This document shows, one piece after another, positions 1-8,895 of a stretch of 64,000 nt of DNA (position 1 is its first letter; each line of letters begins with the position of its first letter). The DNA comes from Pinirhizobacter sp036499745. Its GTDB lineage: Bacteria > Pseudomonadota > Gammaproteobacteria > Xanthomonadales > Rhodanobacteraceae. A program made the position numbers and the translations under genes. The stretch spans positions 62,001-126,000 of the forward strand of contig NZ_DASYDG010000031.1 in assembly GCF_036499745.1 (NCBI RefSeq), written 5' to 3'. The notes under the pieces were generated by a model. It made no database searches and was not told where the DNA came from. It worked only from the letters and a program-made list of their open reading frames with translations.

Positions 1-369
1 GAACATGGTCGAGTGCATGCCCATCAGGAACAGCACCACCAGCAGCAGGGCAACGTGGTGGGTGTGGAAGCCGATCGCCGCCACAACCATGGCTGCGATC
101 TCGAACAGTTTTACATAGCGGATGATCCGCGACTTCTCGTATTTCTCGGCGATCTGCCCCGCCGTGGCGGAGAACAAGAAGAACGGCAGGATGAACAACG
201 CCGGTGCCAGGTTGGTGTACAGCGCCGCCATGTCGTTACCCAGCGACATCTGGAATACCACCAACATGACCAGTGCGTTACGGAAGGCGTTGTCGTTGAA
301 GGCACCCAGCGCCTGCGTCCAGAAAAACGGCGCGAAGCGGCGGCTGCCCAGTAGGCTGAACTGGCTCAT
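1..369 (-). CDS. MFS carrier, N-terminal part (LplT/Aas type), cut by window edge
   Basis: The first 123 codons are present; the gene runs off the left edge. The translation begins MSQFSLLGSRRFAPFFWTQ and continues with GAFNDNAFRNALV, the first transmembrane signature of the LplT-like major facilitator group. This group moves lysophospholipids across the inner membrane and is often fused to an acyltransferase and an acyl-ACP ligase (Aas). At least three hydrophobic segments are visible. Only 31 bases separate its start from the purD stop on the same strand, so it probably ends a leftward transcript. Whether it carries a fused acyltransferase cannot be seen here. Family call is good; substrate is inferred. 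Confidence 0.75.
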   Translation of the reverse strand, partial: MSQFSLLGSRRFAPFFWTQALGAFNDNAFRNALVMLVVFQMSLGNDMAALYTNLAPALFILPFFLFSATAGQIAEKYEKSRIIRYVKLFEIAAMVVAAIGFHTHHVALLLVVLFLMGMHSTMF

Positions 370-400
370 GCGTAATCCGGTGGCGTTCCCGCCGGAGAGC

Positions 401-1678
401 TTACTTCAAAGCACGATGGGCAATGTCTTGGCGGAATTGCCGCCCCTGGAAGGCGATGCCGTCGATGGCGCTATAGGCCGTGTCACGGGCGTGGGCCAGC
501 GTGTCGCCCAGCGCGCAGACGGTCAGTACGCGCCCGCCGGCAGTAATCACCCGCCCCTGTGCGTCGATGCCGGTTCCTGCATGGAACACTTTCACATCCG
601 GCCCGAACGATGCGTCGTGACCTGAGATCACATCGCCTGAATGCACCTGGCCGGGATAACCGTCCGCGGCCAGTACCACGCCGATCGACGGGCGCTCGTC
701 CCAGTCGGCCACGACCTGATCCAGCTTGCCATCGAGCGCGGCGTCGACCAGGTTCACCAGATCCGACTTCAACCGCAGCATGATCGGCTGCGTTTCCGGG
801 TCACCGAAGCGCACATTGAATTCGATCACTTTCGGCGCGCCCTGTGCGTCGATCATCAAGCCAGCGTAGAGGAACCCGACAAAGGTGGCGCCATCGGCCT
901 CCATCCCGCGCAAGGTGGGTTCGATCACCTCGCGCATAACGCGATCCTGCACCGCTTGCGTTACCACCGGTGCAGGGGAATAGGCACCCATGCCGCCAGT
1001 GTTGGGGCCTTCGTCACCATCGTCGCGGCGTTTGTGGTCCTGGCTGCTGGCCATCGGCAAGGCATGCCTGCCATCGCTCATGACGATGAAACTGGCTTCC
1101 TCGCCTTCGAGGAATTCCTCGATCACCACACTCGAAGACGCATCGCCAAAGACCTTCTCGCCCAGCATGTCATGCAGGGCCGCTTCAGCCTCGGCAAGTG
1201 TCATGGCCACCACCACGCCCTTGCCCGCCGCCAGCCCGTCGGCCTTGATCACAATGGGCGCGCCCCTCCCACGCACGTAGGCAAGGGCCGGCTCAAGCTC
1301 GGTATGCACGGCATAGTGCGCCGTAGGGATGCTGTTCCGCTCCAGGAAGGCCTTGGCATAGGCCTTGGAACCTTCAAGCTGCGCCGCCTTCGCCGAGGGA
1401 CCAAAACAGCGCAGCCCCGCCGCGCCAAACGCATCGACGAGGCCCGCCACCAGCGGCACTTCGGGGCCAACGATGGTGAGCTCCACGCCCTCGGCGCGGG
1501 CCAGGACCAGCAGGCCATCGATGTCGTTCACGGCGACCGCCGCATTGCGCAGGTGCTTTTCCCGCGCCGTGCCGGCATTGCCTGGCGCGACGATCACTTC
1601 CTCGACCCGCGGCGACTGGGCAAGCTTCCACGCCAGCGCATGCTCGCGACCGCCGCTACCGATGACGAGGACTTTCAT
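401..1678 (-). CDS. purD: Phosphoribosylamine-glycine ligase
   Basis: PurD joins glycine to 5-phosphoribosylamine with ATP, the second step of purine synthesis. The 425-residue protein has the usual length. It opens MKVLVIGSGGREHALAWKL, the PurD N-terminal signature, followed by the ATP-grasp elements VIKADGLAAGKGVVVA and EEFLEGEEASF, the family motif NTGGMGAYSP, and the metal-binding segment EFNVRFGDPETQ. An upstream in-frame extension exists but starts before the conserved N-terminus, so the ATG at 1678 was chosen. It follows the ligase gene by 78 bases on the same strand. Nothing unusual is seen in its motifs. Confidence 0.97.
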   Translation of the reverse strand: MKVLVIGSGGREHALAWKLAQSPRVEEVIVAPGNAGTAREKHLRNAAVAVNDIDGLLVLARAEGVELTIVGPEVPLVAGLVDAFGAAGLRCFGPSAKAAQLEGSKAYAKAFLERNSIPTAHYAVHTELEPALAYVRGRGAPIVIKADGLAAGKGVVVAMTLAEAEAALHDMLGEKVFGDASSSVVIEEFLEGEEASFIVMSDGRHALPMASSQDHKRRDDGDEGPNTGGMGAYSPAPVVTQAVQDRVMREVIEPTLRGMEADGATFVGFLYAGLMIDAQGAPKVIEFNVRFGDPETQPIMLRLKSDLVNLVDAALDGKLDQVVADWDERPSIGVVLAADGYPGQVHSGDVISGHDASFGPDVKVFHAGTGIDAQGRVITAGGRVLTVCALGDTLAHARDTAYSAIDGIAFQGRQFRQDIAHRALK

Positions 1679-1756
1679 GCACCACTCCCAGGGACGTGCC
1701 AACGCAAAGGGGCGCATTGTAGCCGACCGCGTGTCAGGGCCGCCGATCCCGGGCAA

Positions 1757-3124
1757 CTAACCGTGCCGGTGGACCATTTCCAGCAACACCGCACGAGGCA
1801 GCTTGCCGGTCTCGTTGCGCGGGAGCGCATCAACGAGCCGCAGCGGCCTGGGCAGGAACACCGGGTCCATCGACTTGCGCAGTTCATCGAAGATGGCGTG
1901 CTCGTCCATGCCCGGCGCCACGGCCAGGGCGGCGATGCGCCGGACACCGATCGGGTCGGCGTCGTCAAGCTGGAACACCACGCCGTCGTGCACGCCGTTG
2001 ACGGCCAGAAGGCGACGGGTGAGGTCGGCCAGCGACGCGCGCTTGCCGGCGATCTCCAGCACGTCGGCATTGCGGCCGCACAGACGGAAACGGCGGCCAC
2101 CATCGTGCAGCGTGACCAGATCGGCCAGCGCTATCGGCGCGTCCAACTGCGGCGCATCCACCAGCGTGCCGTCTGGCTGCGGGTGCAGGACCACATCGGC
2201 GTAGAGTTTCCAATCTTCATCCTGCGACGTGCGCCGACTGGCGAACACACAGGTTTCGGTCGAACCGAACACCTCGTGGAGCGGCGCACCGAAACGTGCC
2301 TCGGCGGCGCGGGCAAGTTCCAGTGGCATCGGCGCGGTGGCGGAGACGAATGCCGATACGCCGGGAAGGTCGACATCGGCCTCGACCAGGGCGCGAAGGT
2401 GCACGGGCGTGGTCACCAGGACACGCGGGCCGGGCACGCTTTCAAGCGCGGCGGCCACGTCGCCGGCGAAGAACGGCCGACCGGCGTGCACGGCCACGTT
2501 ACCCAGCAGAGGCATCACCACCGACATCTCCATGCCGTACATGTGCTGCGGCGGCACCGTGGCGACGATGGTGAAGGGCGTGCCTACATCAGCTTCAAGC
2601 AGTGCATGATTCCCCGCGTTACTGCATGCGAAGGAACCCCAGGTCTTGGGGTTGGCCTTGGGCGTGCCTGTGGAACCGGATGTGTAACCGATGGCTACCA
2701 GTTGATCGGCACGAATGTGCGGCCATGCATCGACCGGTCGAATGTCCGGATCGAAGACGGGCATCTGTACGTAGCCCCGGGGCGACGGATCGAGTGCGGC
2801 ATCCCCGATCGCGTAAGAGCCTGCATGCGTGGCCATCACTTCATCGATGGCGCGCGGCGCGCGCGAGGGCGGCAGCAGGTTGACCTGGCCGCGCACGGCC
2901 AGCGCACAGAAGGCCACAAGGAAGGCATAGCGATCCTCGCATAGGTTCACCGCGCTGTCGGACTCCGGTAGCAAGGTGGCGACCATCGCCACATGCGCAA
3001 CGAAAGTAGCCGCGGAAATCGCCTTGCCGCCCAGCCAGGCGAGCACGCGATGGGGATCGTCGGCCACAACAAGGGGCAGGCGGCGCGACGCATCACCGCT
3101 GGCAAGGTCAATCACGCTCGACAA
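1757..3124 (-). CDS. AMP-dependent acyl/aryl ligase (XanA2-like)
   Basis: A 455-residue adenylate-forming enzyme. The phosphate-binding motif YTSGSTGTPK lies at about residues 147-156, and HEVFGSTETC and a C-terminal PRNETGKLPR segment with the catalytic lysine follow. It should activate a carboxylic acid as an acyl-adenylate and pass it to CoA or an acyl carrier protein. The compact size and sequence resemble the ligases of aryl polyene and xanthomonadin pigment loci such as XanA2, but the substrate is inferred. The start is a TTG at 3124, backed by GGAG seven bases upstream; a GTG three codons later is the alternative. It lies 25 bases after tsaC and seems part of the topA transcript, an odd place for a pigment-type ligase. 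Confidence 0.8.
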   Translation of the reverse strand: MSSVIDLASGDASRRLPLVVADDPHRVLAWLGGKAISAATFVAHVAMVATLLPESDSAVNLCEDRYAFLVAFCALAVRGQVNLLPPSRAPRAIDEVMATHAGSYAIGDAALDPSPRGYVQMPVFDPDIRPVDAWPHIRADQLVAIGYTSGSTGTPKANPKTWGSFACSNAGNHALLEADVGTPFTIVATVPPQHMYGMEMSVVMPLLGNVAVHAGRPFFAGDVAAALESVPGPRVLVTTPVHLRALVEADVDLPGVSAFVSATAPMPLELARAAEARFGAPLHEVFGSTETCVFASRRTSQDEDWKLYADVVLHPQPDGTLVDAPQLDAPIALADLVTLHDGGRRFRLCGRNADVLEIAGKRASLADLTRRLLAVNGVHDGVVFQLDDADPIGVRRIAALAVAPGMDEHAIFDELRKSMDPVFLPRPLRLVDALPRNETGKLPRAVLLEMVHRHG

Positions 3125-3149
3125 GCGGTTCTCCGGTACGCAGTCCTGA

Positions 3150-3719
3150 TCATGGGCGGATGATAGCGCCCGTCAGCGCGTCGCGGATCGGCGTGGGACG
3201 GTCAAGGCCGCCCAGGGGAGCATCCAGGATGCCGTCCAGGCCGACGTCGAAGGCTTGCTCCAGCTCGCTCGTGCCCAGTGCCGCCGGCTGCCCATGGACG
3301 TTGGCGCTGGTGGACACCAGCGCGCCGCCGAAGGCGCGGCACAGTGCCGCCGCCGGTTCATGCGCCGTGACACGCAAGGCGATGCCAGGGTGGGTACCTG
3401 CGATCCAGGCGGGAACCGTTTTCGCCCGGGGAAACACCCAGGTGTGCGGTCCTGGCCATGTGGCCCATGCCTGGTCGAGCACGGGCAGCGGTACGGCTTC
3501 GAGATCGATATAGGGTTCGACCTGGGAAAAATCCGACGCGATCAGCAACACGCCCATGCCCGCGGGCCGCTGCTTCAGTTCGAAGATCCGGGCGAACGCC
3601 GCTTCGTTTCGTGGATCACAGCCGAGGCCGAACACAGCCTCGGTGGGGTAAGCCAGCACCCCGCCCTCGCGCAGCAGTTGGCCGGCCTGGTCGACGGTGG
3701 CAAGGTCGAAGCGCCGCAT
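3150..3719 (-). CDS. tsaC: L-threonylcarbamoyladenylate synthase, YrdC/Sua5 type
   Basis: A 189-residue single-domain YrdC/Sua5 protein, matching bacterial TsaC rather than longer Sua5. It makes threonylcarbamoyl-AMP from threonine, bicarbonate and ATP for the t6A modification at position 37 of ANN-decoding tRNAs. Visible motifs are GGVLAYPTEAVFGLGCDP near the N-terminus, ELKQRPAGMG in the nucleotide site, and LVSTSANVHGQPA. The ATG at 3719 is three bases downstream of the topA stop, indicating tight coupling. The order topA-tsaC is common in Xanthomonadales. No anomalies. Confidence 0.95.
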   Translation of the reverse strand: MRRFDLATVDQAGQLLREGGVLAYPTEAVFGLGCDPRNEAAFARIFELKQRPAGMGVLLIASDFSQVEPYIDLEAVPLPVLDQAWATWPGPHTWVFPRAKTVPAWIAGTHPGIALRVTAHEPAAALCRAFGGALVSTSANVHGQPAALGTSELEQAFDVGLDGILDAPLGGLDRPTPIRDALTGAIIRP

Positions 3720-3722
3720 GGC

Positions 3723-6257
3723 CTAAGCCTCGGTGGAGGCGGCCTTCTTTACCGCGGCTTTCTTGGTTGCCGCCTTCGTGGCAGTACCGGGGGCCTTCTT
3801 CACGGCCTTCTTGGTGGCCTTTTTTGCAGTCTTCTTCGCCGCCTTGCTGGCCACCTTCTTCACCGCGGCTTTCTTCGCCGGTGCGCCGCCATCTGCAGCA
3901 GCCTTTTTGGTAGCCGCTTTTTTTGTGGCCGCTTTCTTGGTTGCCGTCTTCTTCGCAGCCTTCCCTCCGCGTGGCTTCTTCACCGGTGCGGCCGCCAGCA
4001 ACGCGATGCATTCCTCCAGGGTGAGCTCCATCGGCTCCTTGTCCTTGGGGATGCGGGCGTTCTTCTCGCCATCGCTGATGTACTGGCCATAGCGGCCGTT
4101 GAGGATCTGGATGCCGTTGCCGAAATCCTTGGCAATGCGGTTCGCGATGGCTTCGAGCTTCTCCTGCACCAGTTGCTCGGCGCGGGGCAGTTCAATGGTG
4201 TACGGGTCGTCTTCGGGCTTGAGCGAGGCGTAGATGCTGCCCTGCTTCACGAACGGCCCGAAGCGGCCGATGCCGACGGTGACCTCTTCGCCCGCGGCTG
4301 ACTGGCCCAGGTTGCGCGGCAGCTTGAACAACTCGATCGCCTCGGGAAGGGAGATCGTGTGCATGCTCTGGCCCGGACGCAGGCTGGCGTAAGTGGGTTT
4401 GTCCTCGTCGTCCTTGCTACCGATCTGCGCGTAGGCGCCGTACCGACCCAGGCGTACCGATACGGGCTTGCCGGATTTCGGATCGGCGCCCAGTTCACGC
4501 GCGCCGGTAGCCTCGTTGCGATCGACGGTTTCAGTCTTGTCGTCTACCAGCGCCTTGAACGGCTGCCAGAAGCGCTCGAGCAGCGGCACCCAGGCTTCCT
4601 CGCCGCGGCTGACGGCGTCGAGCTCGTCTTCGAGCTTGGCGGTGAAGTCGTAGTCCACATACTGCTTGAAGTGACCGGAGAGGAAGTTGCTGACTGCGCG
4701 GCCGACGTCGGTGGGCTTGAAGCGACGGCTATCCAGCAGCACGTACTCGCGGCCCAGCAGCGTCTGGATAATGCTGGCGTAGGTGGACGGCCGGCCGATG
4801 CCGTATTCCTCCAGCGTCTTGACCAGGCTTGCCTCGGAGAAGCGCGGCGGCGGCTCGGTGAAGTGCTGGTCGGCCAGGATGTCGGTAAGGGACACCACGT
4901 CGCCCTTCTCAAGGCGCGGCAGGCGGCGTTGTTCGTCGTCGTCCTCGTTTTTCTGGTCGCGGCCTTCCTCGTATACGGCCAGGAAGCCAGGATCGACGAT
5001 GGTGGTACCGGTGGCGCGGAAGCTGGAGTCGCGCAGCGCGAATTCCACCGACACGGTGTTCATGGTGGCGTGGATCATCTGGCAAGCCACGGTGCGCTTC
5101 CAGATCAACTCGTAGAGCTTGCGCTGGTCGTCGCTCAGGAAACTTGCGATGCTGCGCGGCGTAAGCATGGCGGAGGTGGGGCGCACCGCTTCATGCGCTT
5201 CCTGCGCGTTCTTGGATTTGTTGCGGTAAACCTGCGGCTCGTCCGGCAACGCCTTGGCGCCGTAGTCGCGCTGGATCAACTCGCGAAGCTCGACGAGCGC
5301 ATCGTTGGAGAGCGCCGTGGCGTCGGTACGCATGTAGGTGATCAGGCCGACATTGCCCTCGGCGCCCAGTGATACGCCTTCGTACAACCCCTGGGCCACG
5401 CGCATGGTACGGCTGGTGGAGAACCCAAGTTTGCGCGCGGCTTCCTGCTGCAAGGTAGACGTGGTGAACGGCGGTGCCGGCCGTCGCTTGCGTTCGCGGG
5501 AGGTGACTTCGCTGACAGTGAGCCGGCCCTTGGCCGCGTCCACCAGGTGTTCGCGCGCAGCGGTGGCATCGGCCTCGTTGGTAAGGTCGAACTGCTCGAA
5601 CTTCTTGCCGCGAAGCTGGGTAAGCCGCGCGGTGAAGCCGCCCTCTGCATGGGCGAGATCGGCGGTGATCGACCAGTATTCGCGGGCCTTGAAAGCCTCG
5701 ATCTCTTCCTCTCGCTCCACGATCATGCGCAACGCCGGCGACTGCACGCGGCCAGCGGAAAGGCCACGCTGCACCTTGCGCCACAGTACCGGCGACAGGT
5801 TGAAGCCGACGAGGTAATCCAGCGCACGGCGCGCCTGCTGCGCATCGACCAGGTCGTGCGAGAGGCGGCGTGGCGAGGCTACGGCCTCCTTGATCGCACG
5901 CGGGGTAATCTCGCTGAAGACCACGCGATGCATTTCCTTGCCTTCGGAAAGTCCGCGCTCTCGCAGGATCTCGCTGATGTGCCAGGAGATCGCCTCGCCT
6001 TCGCGATCCAAGTCGGTCGCAAGGTAGATGGCGTCGGCAACCTTCGCCGCCTTGGCGATGGCGTCGACGTGTTTCTCGTTGCGCTCGATCACCTCGTAGG
6101 CCATGGCGAAGCCGCGGGCCGGATCGACTGCACCCTCTTTGGGCCGCAGGTCGCGCACATGGCCGTACGAGGCCAGGACGTGGAAATCCTTGCCGAGGTA
6201 CTTGTTGATCGTCTTGGCCTTGGCGGGCGATTCGACGATGAGGAGGTTCTTGGCCAT
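3723..6257 (-). CDS. topA: DNA topoisomerase I, type IA, with Lys/Ala-rich tail
   Basis: TopA relaxes negatively supercoiled DNA through a tyrosine-linked strand passage. The 844-residue protein starts MAKNLLIVESPAKAKTI (TOPRIM), has the acidic triad in LATDLDREGEAISWH, and carries the active tyrosine in LITYMRTDATALS. The C-terminal half holds repeats of the Topo_C type (VRLGRYGAYAQIG, VGIGRFGPFVKQG, LNGRYGQYISDG) and no cysteine-quartet zinc fingers, unlike E. coli TopA. The last 100 or so residues are a histone-H1-like Lys/Ala repeat tail (ATKKAATKKAATKKA). An upstream in-frame extension of 30 codons is rejected because TopA proteins begin at MAKNL, and AGGA lies upstream of this ATG. It heads the topA-tsaC-ligase-purD series after dprA. 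Confidence 0.97.
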   Translation of the reverse strand: MAKNLLIVESPAKAKTINKYLGKDFHVLASYGHVRDLRPKEGAVDPARGFAMAYEVIERNEKHVDAIAKAAKVADAIYLATDLDREGEAISWHISEILRERGLSEGKEMHRVVFSEITPRAIKEAVASPRRLSHDLVDAQQARRALDYLVGFNLSPVLWRKVQRGLSAGRVQSPALRMIVEREEEIEAFKAREYWSITADLAHAEGGFTARLTQLRGKKFEQFDLTNEADATAAREHLVDAAKGRLTVSEVTSRERKRRPAPPFTTSTLQQEAARKLGFSTSRTMRVAQGLYEGVSLGAEGNVGLITYMRTDATALSNDALVELRELIQRDYGAKALPDEPQVYRNKSKNAQEAHEAVRPTSAMLTPRSIASFLSDDQRKLYELIWKRTVACQMIHATMNTVSVEFALRDSSFRATGTTIVDPGFLAVYEEGRDQKNEDDDEQRRLPRLEKGDVVSLTDILADQHFTEPPPRFSEASLVKTLEEYGIGRPSTYASIIQTLLGREYVLLDSRRFKPTDVGRAVSNFLSGHFKQYVDYDFTAKLEDELDAVSRGEEAWVPLLERFWQPFKALVDDKTETVDRNEATGARELGADPKSGKPVSVRLGRYGAYAQIGSKDDEDKPTYASLRPGQSMHTISLPEAIELFKLPRNLGQSAAGEEVTVGIGRFGPFVKQGSIYASLKPEDDPYTIELPRAEQLVQEKLEAIANRIAKDFGNGIQILNGRYGQYISDGEKNARIPKDKEPMELTLEECIALLAAAPVKKPRGGKAAKKTATKKAATKKAATKKAAADGGAPAKKAAVKKVASKAAKKTAKKATKKAVKKAPGTATKAATKKAAVKKAASTEA

Positions 6258-6350
6258 TGACTTGCGATCCTGATGCAGCGTATTCGCGTGGGCGCATGCC
6301 CATGCACATATGTCTAGTTGGAAGCACACAGTTACCGAACGTGTCAAGCC

Positions 6351-7496
6351 TTATCGTGATGGCAGGCGCTGGTAGCGGTTGCCGGGCAAGGTGGCGACGA
6401 CGTCCTCCAGCTCAAGCATCAGCAGCATCGAGGCAAGAGATGTCACTGGCAGTGACGTTCGCGTGACCAGGTCGTCCAGGGGCACCGGATCATCGCCCAT
6501 CGCATCGAGCAGGCGCCGGTAATCGGGGTCATCTCGCCAGCCCGGCGGGGACTTGCCGCGGGGTGCGGGGGCCTCGGTGCCGCCCAGGCGGGCGGCCAGC
6601 TCCCGACCCAGCTCAACGGCCGCCGGGGCCAGTACCCGGACCACGTCGTCGGCCCGCTGCACCAGCCGGGCGCCATCGGCGATCAGCTGGTGGCAACCCT
6701 CGGCCAGCGGATTGTGGATGGATCCGGGCAGGGCAAAAACCTCGCGACCCTGTTCGGCGGCGAAGCGGGCGGTGATCAGGGAGCCGGACTTTTCCCCGGC
6801 TTCGATCACCAGGGTACCCAGCGACAGCCCGGCAATGATCCGGTTGCGCCGGGGGAAGTGGTCCGGACGCGCCGACGTGCCGGGGGGAAATTCGGTGACC
6901 ATGGCGCCCTGCTCCACGATCGCCCGTGCCAGCGCCAGGTGCTTGCGGGGATAGACGCGGTCCGGTCCGGTGCCGACGACGGCAACCGTCGGTCCACCGG
7001 CTTCCAGGGCCGCCATGTGGGCGGCGCCGTCGACCCCGTCGGCCAGGCCGCTGGTGACCACCAGTCCCGCGTTGGTGAGGTCGCGGGCAAAGGCTCGGGC
7101 ATTGGCAAGCCCTACGGGCCCTGCGCTGCGCGAACCGATGACCGCCACCTGGGGCCTGAGCAGCAACGAGGCATCGCCGGCCACCCACAGGGCGACCGGG
7201 GCCGAAGTGATGGTCTCCAGCTGGGGCGGGAAATCTTCGTCGGTGCAACGGAGCAGCCGGTTTCCGGGCTCGGCCATCCAGGCAAGGTCGGCCTCGATCC
7301 GTGCCGCGTCCGGGGCGGCAAGCCACGCCACACCCGCCTCGGACAGGCGATAAGCCTCCGGGCGCCGCGCCAGGCGGTCAAGCGCCGACGTGGCACTACG
7401 CCCGGCATCCACCAGCAACTGGCGAAGACGGGAAGCGGAGAGGCCCGGCGTGCGCAAAAGCATCACCCAGGCACGATCATTGTCGAGATTGGCCAT
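6351..7496 (-). CDS. dprA: DNA-processing protein DprA
   Basis: DprA loads RecA onto incoming single-stranded DNA during natural transformation. The 381-residue protein has an N-terminal SAM-like region (about 1-80), the Rossmann-like DprA domain with GSRSAGPVGLANARAFARDL, VTSGLADGVDGAAH, VVGTGPDRVYPRKH and FPRRNRIIAGLS, and a C-terminal winged-helix (DML1-like) domain ending LPGNRYQRLPSR. It lies on the minus strand upstream of topA, with 93 bases between them, and downstream of the LysM gene terminator. The layout LysM gene-dprA-topA is conserved in Xanthomonadales. The protein appears intact. Confidence 0.96.
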   Translation of the reverse strand: MANLDNDRAWVMLLRTPGLSASRLRQLLVDAGRSATSALDRLARRPEAYRLSEAGVAWLAAPDAARIEADLAWMAEPGNRLLRCTDEDFPPQLETITSAPVALWVAGDASLLLRPQVAVIGSRSAGPVGLANARAFARDLTNAGLVVTSGLADGVDGAAHMAALEAGGPTVAVVGTGPDRVYPRKHLALARAIVEQGAMVTEFPPGTSARPDHFPRRNRIIAGLSLGTLVIEAGEKSGSLITARFAAEQGREVFALPGSIHNPLAEGCHQLIADGARLVQRADDVVRVLAPAAVELGRELAARLGGTEAPAPRGKSPPGWRDDPDYRRLLDAMGDDPVPLDDLVTRTSLPVTSLASMLLMLELEDVVATLPGNRYQRLPSR

Positions 7497-7510
7497 CGGC
7501 TTGAGTCTAG

Positions 7511-7540
7511 AAAAAAAACGGCGCGGCCAGGGCCGCGCCG
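7511..7540 (-). terminator. Rho-independent terminator after the LysM gene
   Basis: On the minus strand a perfect 10-base stem, CGGCGCGGCC with its complement around a two-base loop, is followed by eight T residues. It lies 24 bases past the LysM gene stop and just before dprA, so it separates the LysM transcript from dprA. Confidence 0.9.
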
Positions 7541-7564
7541 TCGTGTCAGCCTTGGCGGTTCGCG

Positions 7565-8698
7565 TTACTGCGGCGCCACCAGGTTGTCGCCCTTGTGGAC
7601 CGGCCGCAGCCCGTCCATCACCAGTCCATAGCTGACCTTGTCGAAGGTGCGGAACACCATTACATGGCCGCCGTACTCATCGGGAAGCTGCACATCGCGG
7701 CCACTGCCGCGGGTGAAGCTGTCGTGCGCGACGTCGTCAGCCACCTTTTCACCCTTGCTCATGATGGTGAAGGTGGTGCCGTTGTCCACGCCATCGCTGG
7801 CCCCGACCGACAACGCCACCACCTGCTTGCTGCCACTGGCGTCCATGGCGTCGCTGGTGAAAGCGATGACTTTGGCGTTGGCCGGCATCGACTTGGGAGC
7901 ATGTGGATAGTAGTAAGGATCGTACGGATGGTCGTCGACCGGCAGCAGGCGATCACCCGGGCGGACTTCCCGAGTGGAGTCGACCAGCAGCAGCGAGGCC
8001 GGATCGCCTTCCTTCAGGAGCTCGGCGGTACCGATGACGGTGACCTCCGTACCCAGTTCATCGCCGCGACCGGTGTGGCCGTCGTGGCGGGTGTCCTCGA
8101 GCCACGGGGTACTCTGCATCTGCGCGCTGGCATCAAGCTCGTCCCCGACCATCGGACCGATGGAGCCGTCACCGTCGTCGGTGAAGCCGCGGAAGATGTG
8201 CGTGGGACGAACCACGGCAAAACGTTGGCCGGGACTACCCACCAGGTCGCCGCGGACGTAGATCTTCTGCCCCGGCGTGGCGCGCAGGCGTCCTTCTTCC
8301 GAGGCCATTACGTAGGGTGCGTCCTTGATGGCATCGGAATCCATCACCCGCATATCCTTGAGGAAAATCTTCAAGTCTTTCAGCGGGATGGCCGTGATCG
8401 CCTCGTCGTCCTCGCGAACGCGCGGCTGAAGGCCCAGGTGCGCCCTGCCGCCCAGCATCGACAGGTTCAGGACGTCGCCCGGGTAGATCAGGTGCGGATT
8501 GCGGACCTGCGGGTTGGCCTGCCAGATTTCCGGCCAGAGCCAGGGCTTCTGCAGGAACTTCGCCGAGATGGCCCACAACGTATCGCCCCGGCGCACCGTG
8601 TAGGTGTCCGGATGCCCGTCGCGCAGCTGCGCGGCCGCCGCATAAGCGGCCACGGTAAAAAACATGCTGCCCAGCAGCACGGTGAGCTTCTTGATCAT
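7565..8698 (-). CDS. Exported LysM-domain protein
   Basis: A 377-residue envelope protein. It begins with a signal peptide (MIKKLTVLLGSMFFTVAAYA) and has one LysM peptidoglycan-binding domain at about residues 32-80 (YTVRRGDTLWAISAKFL, then NPHLIYPGDVLNL). The remaining 300 residues resemble the conserved partner region found in LysM proteins next to dprA in Xanthomonadales and many betaproteobacteria. No catalytic domain is recognised, so a structural or anchoring role is likelier than hydrolysis. It is transcribed away from def and has its own terminator. A promoter-like pair lies 34-61 bases upstream of its ATG. Confidence 0.9.
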   Translation of the reverse strand: MIKKLTVLLGSMFFTVAAYAAAAQLRDGHPDTYTVRRGDTLWAISAKFLQKPWLWPEIWQANPQVRNPHLIYPGDVLNLSMLGGRAHLGLQPRVREDDEAITAIPLKDLKIFLKDMRVMDSDAIKDAPYVMASEEGRLRATPGQKIYVRGDLVGSPGQRFAVVRPTHIFRGFTDDGDGSIGPMVGDELDASAQMQSTPWLEDTRHDGHTGRGDELGTEVTVIGTAELLKEGDPASLLLVDSTREVRPGDRLLPVDDHPYDPYYYPHAPKSMPANAKVIAFTSDAMDASGSKQVVALSVGASDGVDNGTTFTIMSKGEKVADDVAHDSFTRGSGRDVQLPDEYGGHVMVFRTFDKVSYGLVMDGLRPVHKGDNLVAPQ

Positions 8699-8731
8699 GA
8701 CGGGTTTTCCCCCTTCCCCGGTTCCAGCGCG

Positions 8732-8759
8732 AGTGTAGCTTATTGGTTAAACGCTGCAA
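8732..8759 (-). promoter_or_regulatory. Candidate sigma-70 promoter of the LysM gene
   Basis: Reading leftward, TTGCAG (8759-8754) and TACACT (8737-8732) are separated by 16 bases, 34 bases upstream of the LysM ATG. The -35 box is weak (3 of 6) and overlaps a perfect inverted repeat. Position supports it more than strength. Confidence 0.35.
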
Positions 8760-8773
8760 GATGAAGATCTTGC
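8756..8773. promoter_or_regulatory. Perfect inverted repeat between LysM gene and def
   Basis: GCAAGAT and ATCTTGC form a perfect 7-base inverted repeat around GAAG. It sits in the 197-base divergent spacer, overlapping the candidate LysM -35 box and 12 bases before a TACAAT hexamer (8785-8790) that could serve def. It could be an operator or a small hairpin; no regulator can be named. Confidence 0.35.
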
Positions 8774-8895
8774 GGCCACAACGTTACAATGGGCCCAACT
8801 TTACCCGCTGGCACGGCTTGGATTTCGCCGACCTGCCCGCATTTTTTCGGCTCCACCGCCCTTTTCTGTAGCTGCTACGTGCCCAGGTGCCCCTC

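Noticed and set aside
641..2944. Long plus-strand frame of 767 codons opposite purD and the ligase gene
   Set aside because: It is the complement of two well-supported genes, lacks recognisable domains, and its Arg/His-rich composition is typical of an antisense frame in GC-rich DNA.
3723..3980. Tandem repeats at the topA 3' end as a non-coding repeat
   Set aside because: They are in frame and code for the Lys/Ala-rich tail of TopA.
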